A stretch of DNA of 64,000 nucleotides from JAFCUW01 sp049897565 (GCF_049897565.1 NZ_JAFCWM010000002.1:186001-250000); one strand, 5' to 3'; counted from the first letter of the stretch, positions 1 through 9,128 are shown. Translations and numbers: made by a program. Notes: generated by a model not told the origin, from the letters alone.

Positions 1-78
1 ATCCACCGCGGCGTAGAGCCACCCGGCGTGCGCCCGGCCAAGGTGTCGCTGCCCAGCGAACAGTACGAGGAACTGTGA
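1..78 (+). CDS. 3' end of an unidentified gene (partial)
   Basis: An open frame runs from the window edge to a TGA at 76-78 and gives 25 residues ending SLPSEQYEEL. The stop overlaps the ATG of the next gene by one base (TGATG), the same coupled style as the five genes that follow, so this is probably the C-terminus of an upstream member of the glycan operon. Too little is visible to assign a function. Confidence 0.6.
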   Translation: MHRGVEPPGVRPAKVSLPSEQYEEL

Positions 79-644
79 TGCGGCTACTGATCTATGGCTC
101 GCGTGAATTTGCCGGAACGGTCGAGGAACTGGCGATCGACTGCGGCTACGAGGTCGCCGGCATGATCGACGACTTCTCGCCCGGACGGCGCATCCTCGGC
201 ACGCTCAACGAAGTGCGCCTGACCCATCCGCCGGAGCAGTACCGCATCGCTATTGCGGTCGGCTACTCGCAGCTGGCCGCGCGCTGGAGCGCCTGGCAGC
301 GCGTGCTCGCGGCCGGCTACACGGCGCCCGCGCTGGTCCACCCGCGCGCGTACCTGGCCCGCACCGCCAAGGTCGGCGCGGGCACGATGGTGATGGCCGG
401 CGCGCTGGTCGATGTCCGCGCCACCGTGGGCGACATCGCCGTCATCTGGCCCGGCGCCTGCATCAGCCACGATTGCGCGGTGGGCGACAATACCTTCATT
501 TCGCCCAATGCCACGTTATGCGGCTACGTCGAGCTCGGCGCCCACAGCTTCGTTGGCGCCGGCGCCGCCATCGTCGACCATTGCGTGGTGCCGCCGTCGA
601 CCCGCATCAAGATGCTCACCAGCTATGTCGGGACGCGCCCATGA
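78..644 (+). CDS. PglD/NeuD-type sugar O/N-acyltransferase
   Basis: 188-aa protein. Residues 1-75 form a small Rossmann-like nucleotide-sugar-binding region (MRLLIYGSRE start), and about residues 90-180 are a left-handed beta-helix of hexapeptide repeats (VGAGTMVMAGALVDVRATVG). The segment SHDCAVGD with His131 matches the position of the catalytic His in PglD/NeuD-like acetyltransferases. I chose the ATG at 78 over the GTG at 75 because it overlaps the upstream stop by one base. Its stop overlaps the WbqC start (ATGA). With RffA, RfbB and RfbA downstream, the likely job is acyl-CoA-dependent acylation of the dTDP-4-amino-4,6-dideoxy sugar made by those enzymes, taking the place of the GNAT-type RffC/WecD. 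Family is well supported; substrate is inferred. Confidence 0.85.
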   Translation: MRLLIYGSREFAGTVEELAIDCGYEVAGMIDDFSPGRRILGTLNEVRLTHPPEQYRIAIAVGYSQLAARWSAWQRVLAAGYTAPALVHPRAYLARTAKVGAGTMVMAGALVDVRATVGDIAVIWPGACISHDCAVGDNTFISPNATLCGYVELGAHSFVGAGAAIVDHCVVPPSTRIKMLTSYVGTRP

Positions 645-1348
645 ACAAGGTCGTGGTTCTGCAATCGAACTACATCCCGTGGAAGGGTTACTTCGACCTG
701 ATCCATGACGCCGACACGTTCATTTTCTACGACGACGTGCAATACACCAAGAACGACTGGCGCAATCGCAACAAGATCATGACCGCGGGCGGCCCCAAGT
801 GGCTGACGATCCCGACCGGCATCGACGCCAACCGTCTCATTTGCGAAGTGGCGCTGAACGACCCGAGCTGGCAAAACAAGCACTGGGAAACGATTCGCCA
901 GAATTACCGCAAGACGCCGGCCTTTGCCCACTTCCGCCCATTCTTCGAGGATATCTACCTGGGCCGCGCATGGTCCAACCTGTCCGATCTGAACCAGCAC
1001 ATGATCCAGCGGATCGCCGGCGAACTGCTCGGCATGCGCACCCGCTTCGACGATTCGCGCAACTATGAACTAAGCGGCCAGCGGCTCGAGCGTCTGGCCG
1101 ACCTAGTGGCCAAGTCCGGCGCCAGCCACTATATCTCGGGGCCGGCAGCCAAGGCGTATATCGACGACGACACCTTCGCGCGCATGGGCGTCGAACTGGT
1201 GTGGAAGGATTACGCTGGCTATCCCGCCTATCGGCAAAGCGAGCTGCCCTTCGAGCACGGCGTGTCGATCCTGGACCTGCTGTTTAACACCGGCGCCGAC
1301 GCCCCGCAGTACATCTGGGGCTGGCGCGACGGCGCCGGTGCGCCATGA
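641..1348 (+). CDS. WbqC-family protein
   Basis: 235-aa protein beginning MNKVVVLQSNYIPWKGYFDL, followed by FYDDVQYTKNDWRNRN, the highly conserved N-terminal signature of the WbqC-like family. This family recurs in O-antigen and capsule clusters but its reaction is not established. The start at 641 overlaps the preceding stop by four bases (ATGA); a longer in-frame extension to 473 only reads through the acetyltransferase gene and lacks family similarity. The gene overlaps gtrA by four bases at its end. Context suggests a role in modifying the amino-sugar or its nucleotide precursor, which is inference. Confidence 0.88.
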   Translation: MNKVVVLQSNYIPWKGYFDLIHDADTFIFYDDVQYTKNDWRNRNKIMTAGGPKWLTIPTGIDANRLICEVALNDPSWQNKHWETIRQNYRKTPAFAHFRPFFEDIYLGRAWSNLSDLNQHMIQRIAGELLGMRTRFDDSRNYELSGQRLERLADLVAKSGASHYISGPAAKAYIDDDTFARMGVELVWKDYAGYPAYRQSELPFEHGVSILDLLFNTGADAPQYIWGWRDGAGAP

Positions 1349-1758
1349 AGAAGACCATCCTGCAGGCGGCCCGCTTCGCCATTGTCGGCCTGGCCTCGAA
1401 CGGCATCGGTTTCTGCCTGTACCTGCTGATGACATGGGCCGGGCTGGGGCCGAAACTGTCAATGAGCATCCTGTTTGCCGTAGGCACCTTGCAAACCTTC
1501 GTCTTCAACAAGCGCTGGTCGTTCCAGTACCGCGGCAAGGACCGCATGGTGATGCTGCGCTACCTGGCCGCCTATGGCATCGGTTATGTGGTCAATTTGG
1601 CCGCGCTGATCGTGCTGGTCGATCTCTGGCGCCTGCCGCACGCGCCGGTGCAGGGGGCGCTGATCCTCGCCGTCGCGGCGCTGATGTTCCTGCTGCAAAA
1701 ATTTTGGGTGTTTGCTCAACCCGCCGTCCCTATCCATCCATCGGAGTCCGCGTTATGA
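1345..1758 (+). CDS. GtrA-family membrane protein
   Basis: 137-aa hydrophobic protein with about four transmembrane segments. The motif QTFVFNKRWSF is typical of GtrA-like proteins, which are proposed to help translocate undecaprenyl-linked sugars across the inner membrane. Both ends overlap neighbours by four bases (ATGA at 1345 and 1755), so it is translationally coupled between WbqC and the aminotransferase. A lipid-linked sugar flippase role in the same glycan pathway is plausible; the sequence gives no substrate information. Confidence 0.88.
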   Translation: MKKTILQAARFAIVGLASNGIGFCLYLLMTWAGLGPKLSMSILFAVGTLQTFVFNKRWSFQYRGKDRMVMLRYLAAYGIGYVVNLAALIVLVDLWRLPHAPVQGALILAVAALMFLLQKFWVFAQPAVPIHPSESAL

Positions 1759-2915
1759 CTATTCCTTTCAATAAACCGTACATGACCGGAAAAGAGCTGT
1801 CCAACATCGCCCAGGCGCATGCCAGCGGCCACCTGGCCGGCGACGGCGCCTTTACCAAGAAATGCAGCGCCTGGCTCGAGCAGCGCATCGGCACCCGCAA
1901 GGCGCTGCTGACCCACTCGTGCACCGCGGCGCTTGAAATGGCCGCCATCCTGGCCGACATCCGGCCCGGCGACGAAGTGATCATGCCGTCCTACACCTTC
2001 GTGTCGACGTCGAACGCGTTCGCGCTGCGCGGCGCCATCCCGGTGTTCGTCGACATCCGCGCCGACACGCTCAACATCGACGAGACCAAGATCGAGGCGG
2101 CCATCACGCCGCGCACCCGCGCCATCGTGCCGGTGCACTACGCCGGCGTCAGCTGCGAGATGGACGCCATCATGGAGATCGCCGAACGCCACGGCCTGTT
2201 GGTGATCGAAGACGCCGCCCAGGGCATCATGTCGACCTACAAGGGCCGTCCGCTCGGCTCGATCGGCCACATGGCGGCGCTGTCGTTCCACGAAACCAAG
2301 AACATCATTTCCGGCGAAGGCGGCGCGCTGCTGATCAACGACGAGCGCTTCGTCGCGCGCGCCGAGATCATCCGCGAAAAAGGCACCAACCGCAGCCAGT
2401 TCTTCCGCGGCCAGGTCGACAAGTACACCTGGGTCGACATCGGCTCGTCGTTCCTGCCGGGCGAGATCGTCGCCGCCTTCCTGTGGGCCCAGCTGGAAGA
2501 AGCGACCCAGATCAACCAGCGCCGCCTCGACATCTGGAACACCTACCACGCCAGCTTCGCCGGGCTGGAAGCGGCCGGCAAGGTCGGCCGCCCTAGCGTG
2601 CCGGAGGACTGCGTGCACAACGCCCACATGTACTACCTGATGTTCCCCGACCTGCAGACCCGCACCGCTGTCATTGACCGCCTCAAGGCGAATGGCGTGC
2701 AGACGGTGTTCCACTACATCCCGTTGCACTCTTCGCCGCATGGCAAGCAACTCGGCCGCGCCGAAGGCGACATGGCCAACACCGACCGCACCGGCGCCTG
2801 CCTGCTGCGCCTGCCGCTGTGGCTGGGCCTTGAAGAGGAGCTGCCGGCGGTGATCGCCGAGATCGTCGCCGCCATCGACGCGACGCAGCACGACACGGCG
2901 GAGGTGGCGGCATGA
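1755..2915 (+). CDS. rffA: dTDP-4-amino-4,6-dideoxygalactose transaminase (RffA/WecE type)
   Basis: 386-aa DegT/DnrJ/EryC1-family PLP aminotransferase starting MTIPFNKPYMTGKEL. The segment SFHETKNIISGEGG contains the PLP-binding lysine, Lys182, in the ETKN context typical of WecE/RffA. Expected reaction: dTDP-4-keto-6-deoxyglucose plus glutamate gives dTDP-4-amino-4,6-dideoxygalactose. The start at 1755 overlaps the gtrA stop (ATGA); the frame opens upstream to 1338 but that part is only a shadow of gtrA. It overlaps rfbB by four bases. A VioA/QdtB-like specificity cannot be excluded without alignment. Confidence 0.88.
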   Translation: MTIPFNKPYMTGKELSNIAQAHASGHLAGDGAFTKKCSAWLEQRIGTRKALLTHSCTAALEMAAILADIRPGDEVIMPSYTFVSTSNAFALRGAIPVFVDIRADTLNIDETKIEAAITPRTRAIVPVHYAGVSCEMDAIMEIAERHGLLVIEDAAQGIMSTYKGRPLGSIGHMAALSFHETKNIISGEGGALLINDERFVARAEIIREKGTNRSQFFRGQVDKYTWVDIGSSFLPGEIVAAFLWAQLEEATQINQRRLDIWNTYHASFAGLEAAGKVGRPSVPEDCVHNAHMYYLMFPDLQTRTAVIDRLKANGVQTVFHYIPLHSSPHGKQLGRAEGDMANTDRTGACLLRLPLWLGLEEELPAVIAEIVAAIDATQHDTAEVAA

Positions 2916-3970
2916 TTCTCGTCACCGGCGGCGCTGGCTTCATCGGCGCCAATTTCGTCCTCGACTGGCTCGCCGGCGCCGACGAAGGCGTCGTCAACCT
3001 CGACAAGCTGACCTACGCCGGCAACCTCGACACCTTGCGCGGCATTGCCGCCGATCCGCGCCACGTGTTCGTCGAAGGCGATATTGGCGATCGCAAGCTC
3101 GTCGCAGACCTGCTCGCCCAGTACCGCCCACGCGCCATCGTCAACTTAGCCGCCGAGTCGCACGTCGACCGCTCGATCGACAGCCCGGAAGAATTCATCC
3201 AGACCAACATCGTCGGCACCTTCCGCCTGCTCGAAGCGGTGCGCGCCTACTGGAGCGGCCTGGACGCCGACGACAAGGCCGCCTTCCGCTTCCTGCACGT
3301 GTCGACCGATGAAGTCTACGGCGACCTCGACAAGAATGCGCCCGCCTTCAGCGAGACCAACCGCTACGAGCCGAACAGCCCGTATTCGGCCAGCAAAGCC
3401 GCGTCCGACCACCTGGTGCGCTCGTACCACCACACCTACGGCCTGCCAGTGCTGACGACCAACTGCTCGAACAACTATGGGCCGTATCACTTCCCCGAAA
3501 AGCTGATCCCACTGGTAATCCACAATGCGCTGGCCGGCAAGCAGCTGCCGATCTACGGCGACGGCCAGCAGATCCGCGACTGGCTGTACGTCAAGGACCA
3601 CTGCTCGGCGATTCGCCGCGTGCTGGAAGCGGGCCGCGTTGGCGAGACCTACAACGTCGGCGGCTGGAACGAAAAATCGAACTTGGAAGTGGTGCACACC
3701 TTGTGCGCCATCCTCGACGAACTCAAGCCGCGCGGCGACGGCGCCACCTACGCCAGCCAGATCACCTTCGTCAAGGACCGCCCCGGCCACGACCGCCGCT
3801 ACGCCATCGACGCCGGCAAGCTGGCCAACGAACTGGACTGGAAGCCGGCCGAAACCTTCGACACCGGCATCCGCAAGACGGTGCAGTGGTATCTCGACCA
3901 TCAGGAATGGGTCGGCAATGTGACCAGTGGCGCCTACCAGCACTGGGTCGGCAAGCAGTACGGTTCTTGA
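2912..3970 (+). CDS. rfbB: dTDP-glucose 4,6-dehydratase
   Basis: 352-aa extended SDR enzyme. Seen: the NAD-binding TGGAGFIG at residues 5-12, the catalytic STDEVYG at about 131-137 and the YxxxK pair Tyr158/Lys162 in YSASKAASDH. The length and Thr-Asp-Glu triad are those of RfbB/RmlB, which converts dTDP-glucose to dTDP-4-keto-6-deoxyglucose, the substrate of the upstream aminotransferase. The start overlaps the rffA stop (ATGA). rfbA follows 25 bp downstream. No rfbC or rfbD follows, so in this operon the intermediate appears directed to an amino sugar rather than rhamnose. Confidence 0.96.
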   Translation: MILVTGGAGFIGANFVLDWLAGADEGVVNLDKLTYAGNLDTLRGIAADPRHVFVEGDIGDRKLVADLLAQYRPRAIVNLAAESHVDRSIDSPEEFIQTNIVGTFRLLEAVRAYWSGLDADDKAAFRFLHVSTDEVYGDLDKNAPAFSETNRYEPNSPYSASKAASDHLVRSYHHTYGLPVLTTNCSNNYGPYHFPEKLIPLVIHNALAGKQLPIYGDGQQIRDWLYVKDHCSAIRRVLEAGRVGETYNVGGWNEKSNLEVVHTLCAILDELKPRGDGATYASQITFVKDRPGHDRRYAIDAGKLANELDWKPAETFDTGIRKTVQWYLDHQEWVGNVTSGAYQHWVGKQYGS

Positions 3971-3995
3971 GCACCCACTTTCACGAAGGATCTAC

Positions 3996-4883
3996 ATGAC
4001 GAACGCACGCAAAGGCATCATCCTCGCCGGCGGCTCCGGCACCCGCCTGTATCCGGTCACCCAGGCCGTGTCGAAGCAGCTGATGGCGGTGTACGACAAG
4101 CCGATGATCTACTATCCGCTGACGACCCTGATGCTGGCCGGCATCCGCGACATCCTGCTGATCTCCACCCCGCAGGACACGCCGCGCTTTGCTGAACTGC
4201 TCGGCGACGGCTCGCAGTGGGGCATCAATATTTCGTACGCGGTGCAGCCCTCGCCCGACGGCCTGGCGCAGGCGTTCATCATCGGCCGCGAGTTCGTCGG
4301 CAACGGCCCGAGCGCGCTGGTGTTGGGCGACAATATCTTCTACGGTAACCAGCTGATCACCAAGCTGCAAAGCGCCGACGCCCACACCACCGGCGCCAGC
4401 GTGTTCGCCTACCACGTGCAGGATCCAGAGCGCTATGGCGTGGTCGAATTCGACACCGGCTACCGCGCCCTGAGCATCGAGGAAAAGCCCAAGCAGCCTA
4501 AGGGCAACTACGCGGTCACCGGCCTGTATTTCTACGACGACCAAGTGTGCGACATTGCCGCCGACATCAAGCCATCGCCGCGCGGCGAGCTGGAAATTAC
4601 CGACGTCAACCGGATCTATCTCGAGCGCGGCCAACTCAACGTCGAAATCATGGGCCGCGGCTTCGCCTGGCTCGACACTGGCACCCACGACAGCCTGCTC
4701 GAGGCGGCCAGTTTCATCGCCACCTTACAAAAGCGCCAGGGCCTGATGGTGTCGTGTCCCGAAGAAATCGCCTACTTCCAGAAGTGGATCGACGCCGAAC
4801 AGGTGCTGCGACTGGCCGAACCGCTGGCCAAGAACGGCTACGGCATGTATCTGATGAGCCTGCTGAACAAGCAGCATCTGTAA
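3996..4883 (+). CDS. rfbA: Glucose-1-phosphate thymidylyltransferase
   Basis: 295-aa nucleotidyltransferase starting MTNARKGIILAGGSGTRLYP, the nucleotide-binding loop of RfbA/RmlA, followed by QLMAVYDKPMIYYPL. It makes dTDP-glucose from glucose-1-phosphate and dTTP, the first step of the pathway. The ATG at 3996 has a GAAGGA ribosome site at 3985-3990; the frame is open further upstream but that extension overlaps rfbB. Last gene of the operon: a strong hairpin terminator begins two bases after its TAA. Confidence 0.96.
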   Translation: MTNARKGIILAGGSGTRLYPVTQAVSKQLMAVYDKPMIYYPLTTLMLAGIRDILLISTPQDTPRFAELLGDGSQWGINISYAVQPSPDGLAQAFIIGREFVGNGPSALVLGDNIFYGNQLITKLQSADAHTTGASVFAYHVQDPERYGVVEFDTGYRALSIEEKPKQPKGNYAVTGLYFYDDQVCDIAADIKPSPRGELEITDVNRIYLERGQLNVEIMGRGFAWLDTGTHDSLLEAASFIATLQKRQGLMVSCPEEIAYFQKWIDAEQVLRLAEPLAKNGYGMYLMSLLNKQHL

Positions 4884-4884
4884 A

Positions 4885-4909
4885 AAAGGGCCGCTCGATG
4901 CGGCCCTTT
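4885..4909. terminator. Intrinsic terminator after rfbA, bidirectional
   Basis: A 10-bp perfect stem (AAAGGGCCGC / GCGGCCCTTT) with loop TCGAT follows the rfbA stop. Flanking A and T runs allow function on both strands; on the minus strand it would end transcription coming through the M13 fragment. Confidence 0.85.
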
Positions 4910-4927
4910 CTCTTACGGCGTCAGTAC

Positions 4928-5180
4928 CTACCAGATAATCACACGGTCCTTCGGCGCCAGGTACATCTTGTCGCCCGGTTTGACCTTGAACGCCTCGTAG
5001 AACGCCGGCTGATTCATCATGGTGCCGTTGGCGCGGAACTGGCCCGGCGAGTGCGGATCGGTCTTGACCTGCACGATCTGCTGCTGCTCGCGCATCTTCG
5101 CGCGCCACACGTGGCCGAAGCCCATTAAGAAGCGCTGGTCGCCGCTCAAGCCGTCGATAACTGGAGCCTTTTTGCCCTTA
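4928..5180 (-). pseudogene. 3' fragment of an M13 metallopeptidase gene
   Basis: The minus-strand reading gives the last 70 or so residues of an M13 peptidase, ending KMYLAPKDRVIIW and TAG. The segment 4927-5180 aligns without gaps to 10434-10687, the 3' end of the intact M13 gene, at a constant offset of 5507 bp. By eye the first roughly 190 bases from the stop end are identical; differences accumulate only near the inner boundary, where similarity stops abruptly about 20 bp before the terminator of the 1138-aa gene. No zinc motif remains, so it is non-functional. Confidence 0.9.
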
Positions 5181-5197
5181 AGCGGCCGCGTAACGCG

Positions 5198-5228
5198 AAA
5201 AAAAGCCGGCGCCTTGAGCGCCAGCTTT
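5198..5228 (-). terminator. Intrinsic terminator of the 1138-aa lipoprotein gene
   Basis: Read on the minus strand, GCTGGCGC pairs with GCGCCGGC (one G-T wobble) around a short loop and is followed by seven T. It lies just after the stop of the 5234-8650 gene. A diverged copy is found at 10105-10134. Confidence 0.75.
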
Positions 5229-5233
5229 CACAT

Positions 5234-8200
5234 TCAGCCCAAACGGACTACCTGCGGTTTTCGATCCCTCGCCGTTGCGTAGACAAACGCGCGCAGTGAA
5301 GGCACCCAGCGGAACTTGCTCCATATACTGTTCCTGCATGCCTGGAGCGTCCCGGCGCCCATACTGTCCTGTGACCAGTGAGCCACCGGCACCGTACTCC
5401 AGGTCCATGATCCTAGGGCCGGGTTGCTGGCCGGCGGCGTCAGTTTGACTATTGTCGGCGGGACGGTGCTTTGGTCCAGCCCCACGACACATCCCAGTTC
5501 GTCAACCCACTGCAATCCCATCATGTCGGGCATATGGAAGCTGTTAGGCACGCCATCGTAACCGGCCGTTAGTGCCGGCACAGTGCCCAGTGTCGTAATG
5601 CTGGAGACGGCACCGGTGGCGAGGTTGCGGATGTGAACGGTGCGATGGCCCTGCCGCCAGTTGTAACCGCCGTCGATGGCGATCAACAGGTTTAGTGAAT
5701 TGCACAGCACCAGCGCACCACTGGCAAGATTGCCGCCCAGCGCAGGATATGGGGTGATTTCGCCGGTGTTACTGACAAAGAGTGTATAGCTCACGCTGCC
5801 GTTGACAGCAGCCCACCAGCCGCGCCGCACCGGATCCATCACCGTGATCGGGTAGTTGCCGCCGGCCGCAGCGGGGCTGAACCAAATCTTGGTTGGGTCG
5901 TTAGTCCCTGTCTCGCGCGTGACAAGCTGCGAATACCCCATGTTGGCGCGGGAAACATCAAGCAAGTTGATTCGGTTGTCGTACGTGCTGCCGGCCCAGA
6001 AAAACGATGCCAGCGACCCCTTCGGTCCGCCGCCCCAAGCCTTCGGTACCTCTTGCAGGCCGAGGTAGGTGTGCGGGGTGTAAGGTGTTCCATCGGGAGC
6101 GTAGCCGTTGACGACGGTATAGGGCAGGTTCGCCTGCACCGGCAGATTAGCAACGCTCCACGTCAAGGTCGTGAAATCGCAGATCAGCGACATCTGGATG
6201 TTCGGATGATACGCGGTTGTTTCGTGCCCGCCGGAGTAGTACACTTGGGCCCCAAGCTCGCTGAAGTCGCGCAGGATCGCACTGCCGCCCCACATGATGA
6301 AAGGACTGTCCATCGCCGTGCTGTCTGAGCGGTAAATCTCCGGCATCAGCGATTGTGGATCATTCTTCATTGGCACATCTGCGAAGTATCCCGGCGGCGG
6401 CACCCATGCCGGCAGGTCGGATGTAACCGGCGGCGCAACTGTAATTGTCGTGGCGCGCATGTTCGGCAATACGCTCCACACCGGCACCTGGTTGAAACCA
6501 ACGGCGATCTCGTTCCAGTTGGGCGCGGACAGCATGCGGGTGTAGGCCGCCATCGCCCCCGGGACGTTGTGACGCACGGCGTAGGCGATCGCCGGCTGCA
6601 GGTTGCCCCAATAGCTGCTCGGTTCTGGATAATTGCCGCCGCGCAGAGCTCCGGTGCCAGCGGTGTTGGCCACGCCCACGGTAGCGGCATATAGCGCGCC
6701 CCAGTTCGGGTACCAGGGGCCTGCGCCGGTGGCGAAGTTAGGCGACTCCGACGGCGCCACTGCCAGCACGTACTGGGCTGCATCGCGATACAGGAAGTCG
6801 GTTTGCGCGGTGCCGCCAAGGCGACCGACAATACTTTGCGCCTTCCACGCGAAGAACGCGGACAATTTGCTGGTGCTCGCTGCCGCCATGCCGGGGTCGA
6901 GGTCGAGGGCATAGCCGACTGCCGCGGTGAAAAAATCCTGCATCCATGCCGCTTCGGAATACTTGCCCGCTCCAACGGTGTAATTCGAATAAGGCATCAC
7001 GATGCCGAAAGGATTGTTTGGCTGCGCGACGTACATTGCATGGTAGAAGTCGACATTCGCCGCCATCGACGTGGCGAACTCGGCGCGTAGCGGATCGTCG
7101 TCCGGACTGACACAGGCAGCTTGGGCAAGCGTGCGCAGCGCCCAGCCGGCGCCGCGGGTAGTGTTCGAGCCGGCGGACGACTGGAATACGCCGCCGGAAA
7201 ACTTGCGCGTTGCGTCAGTGTTGAGCAGGTAATTCAGAGTTGCGACAAATTGCACTTCTTCCATGAAATAGAAGCGTCCGGTCAGCAGATAGGCCATGAA
7301 GCCCATCGACGGGTGGTGCGGCAGATCCCACACCGGCGGTACGGTGCCCGATGCGCCAGGCGTGTAGCTGCTGATGGTCGACGCGCCCGTGTTGGACAAT
7401 CCGGCCGACGGGCCGCCGTTGACAACCAGGTTCGGGTAACTCGAAAATCGCAGCGGCCGCAGCGTTTTTTCGTCGCGGTAGTGGGTGCCGAAGCGGCCAG
7501 CACTGTAGGCGTTGATGATCACCGCAGCGTAGGCGCGCGTGTCGTTGCTGGCCAGGTATAAGACATCCCATTCTGGCAGCAGTCCAATAGCGCTCTGATA
7601 GCCACCCATCCCCATGGCGTTCGCGTAATTGCCCTGTTGCAGCGGCGTGTAAGTCGTCGGCAGGCTGCTCCACACTGCTGCGGTAGCGGGAATGTTGGCG
7701 CGATAACTTGGCACCAGGCCAGTCGCCTGCAGATAGCCTTTCTCGTGATTCGGCGTCACCACCGGGGTGTTTCCGAGCCAATGGCTCAACGCGCTACCTG
7801 ACGTCAGCACGGTGCGGCAATGGTTCGGCAGGTCGATCGCGCCCTTGAACCGGTCGGTGCCGCCCAGCGTGAACGTGTAGATGGCGCTCTTGCTGACTGG
7901 GTTGGCCACGTTGAGGTAGCCATTTTCGATCCACGGCAAGATCTCCACGGCGCCACCGCGGTACAGGCGCACTTCCAGCCAGCCGACCAGGTGCGGGTCG
8001 GTGCCGACAGGCTTGCGATATACCCATGAGCTCATGAAAGGACCGTTGACCCAGGTTTTGAACGGGGTGGCCCAATCGGCAGCCGTCCAGGACACCATGC
8101 CGAATGCGCCGGCGTTGATCGATGCAGTCACACCCGTGACGCGCAGGTTTTCGGTCGTCAGCAGCGGTACCGTGCTGCCGACGCCAACGTTGAGCGTGAC

Positions 8201-8650
8201 AGTCAGCGGAACGCCGGCGGACAGGGTTGCACGCCCCGAAATCAGCGCGAATTTAAGCGATCCGTCCGGCCAGGTATTTTTCCAGACGACCTGAAGATCA
8301 GTGATGCTGCCGACTACCCGGGCGCCGGCTGCCACGTCGCCTGGCTTGAACGCATAGCCAAGCGAGAACGGCTGGCCGCTGCCGGCGACTGCCGAGGTCA
8401 GCTGGAAAGAGGCGAAGCCGGACGACGAACCCGGGTTCGTCGCGGTGATCGCGCCTGCCAGCAAGGCGTTAGCCCGCGGCTCGGCCGCTTCGACGGCCGT
8501 GCCGCCACCGCAGCCTTGCACCGCCAAGGAGGCGGCGCTGGCGGACAACATGGTCATAAAGCGGCGTCGGGTAAGTCCGTCATCGGCGGCGGGACCGGCG
8601 ACCGCGTCGTGCGGTAGAGCCAGGTCGATAGGTTTGGAAAAGGAGTTCAT
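5234..8650 (-). CDS. Large Tat-type lipoprotein, RIFT-barrel-like N-terminal domain and C-terminal propeller-like region
   Basis: 1138 aa. The N-terminus has a twin-arginine motif (TRRRFM, residues about 27-32), a short hydrophobic run and a lipobox ending VQGC, then GGG, so a folded, Tat-exported lipoprotein is predicted. Residues about 60-200 contain WPDGSLKFALISG, which resembles the N-terminal RIFT-barrel domain of the PcRGLX/YetA group of exo-rhamnogalacturonan lyase-like proteins. The middle (about 350-720) looks like a helical toroid rich in aromatic residues, and the last 350 residues have repeated beta-propeller-like blocks (YYSGGHETTAYHPNIQM). A surface polysaccharide-degrading or -binding role is plausible but unproven. 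It sits between fragments of an M13 peptidase gene and has its own terminator. Confidence 0.7.
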   Translation of the reverse strand: MNSFSKPIDLALPHDAVAGPAADDGLTRRRFMTMLSASAASLAVQGCGGGTAVEAAEPRANALLAGAITATNPGSSSGFASFQLTSAVAGSGQPFSLGYAFKPGDVAAGARVVGSITDLQVVWKNTWPDGSLKFALISGRATLSAGVPLTVTLNVGVGSTVPLLTTENLRVTGVTASINAGAFGMVSWTAADWATPFKTWVNGPFMSSWVYRKPVGTDPHLVGWLEVRLYRGGAVEILPWIENGYLNVANPVSKSAIYTFTLGGTDRFKGAIDLPNHCRTVLTSGSALSHWLGNTPVVTPNHEKGYLQATGLVPSYRANIPATAAVWSSLPTTYTPLQQGNYANAMGMGGYQSAIGLLPEWDVLYLASNDTRAYAAVIINAYSAGRFGTHYRDEKTLRPLRFSSYPNLVVNGGPSAGLSNTGASTISSYTPGASGTVPPVWDLPHHPSMGFMAYLLTGRFYFMEEVQFVATLNYLLNTDATRKFSGGVFQSSAGSNTTRGAGWALRTLAQAACVSPDDDPLRAEFATSMAANVDFYHAMYVAQPNNPFGIVMPYSNYTVGAGKYSEAAWMQDFFTAAVGYALDLDPGMAAASTSKLSAFFAWKAQSIVGRLGGTAQTDFLYRDAAQYVLAVAPSESPNFATGAGPWYPNWGALYAATVGVANTAGTGALRGGNYPEPSSYWGNLQPAIAYAVRHNVPGAMAAYTRMLSAPNWNEIAVGFNQVPVWSVLPNMRATTITVAPPVTSDLPAWVPPPGYFADVPMKNDPQSLMPEIYRSDSTAMDSPFIMWGGSAILRDFSELGAQVYYSGGHETTAYHPNIQMSLICDFTTLTWSVANLPVQANLPYTVVNGYAPDGTPYTPHTYLGLQEVPKAWGGGPKGSLASFFWAGSTYDNRINLLDVSRANMGYSQLVTRETGTNDPTKIWFSPAAAGGNYPITVMDPVRRGWWAAVNGSVSYTLFVSNTGEITPYPALGGNLASGALVLCNSLNLLIAIDGGYNWRQGHRTVHIRNLATGAVSSITTLGTVPALTAGYDGVPNSFHMPDMMGLQWVDELGCVVGLDQSTVPPTIVKLTPPASNPALGSWTWSTVPVAHWSQDSMGAGTLQACRNSIWSKFRWVPSLRAFVYATARDRKPQVVRLG

Positions 8651-9128
8651 GGCGTTTGCCTTTTGGAAATATGCGGGATTTTGACACTTGACGAGCTATG
8701 CGCAGGGAACCTGGACGCAACGTAAATAGTTGCCATTTGGATCAACATGTTGGGTAATTTCAATAACTCTACCGGCAAGTCTAACACATGCTTGCCGCAT
8801 GAAAAGAGTCAAATCGCCCCGGAATGAATGATGCCAAGCCACCACAGCATCAGCTACGACTAGGACAAATGGGTCATTTATTATACGCAAATTGGCGGAA
8901 TGGCGAAAACGACGTGCTTGGTAATGAAGCAATTGAATTGCTCGAATGCCAATGTATATATTGCAATGCTTCGAGAGGCCGACGGTTCCCGTCGACGCTG
9001 GGGCGACATCGTGAAATATTTGGCGTGCGAAAGCGGCTTAGGGTCAGCGTGGGAACGGTGGCTGGGAGAATTGCCTTGGAAGTTCCGGACGCGCGAACTT
9101 GTTCGAGTAGCCGGTCTTGCAGGTGAAC
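8651..9128. other. Non-coding or decayed stretch upstream of the 1138-aa gene
   Basis: About 480 bases with lower GC than the surroundings and only short, overlapping open frames on both strands. I see no recognisable protein. It must hold the promoter of the minus-strand lipoprotein gene, and it ends abruptly where similarity to the M13 peptidase gene begins at 9129. Confidence 0.5.
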
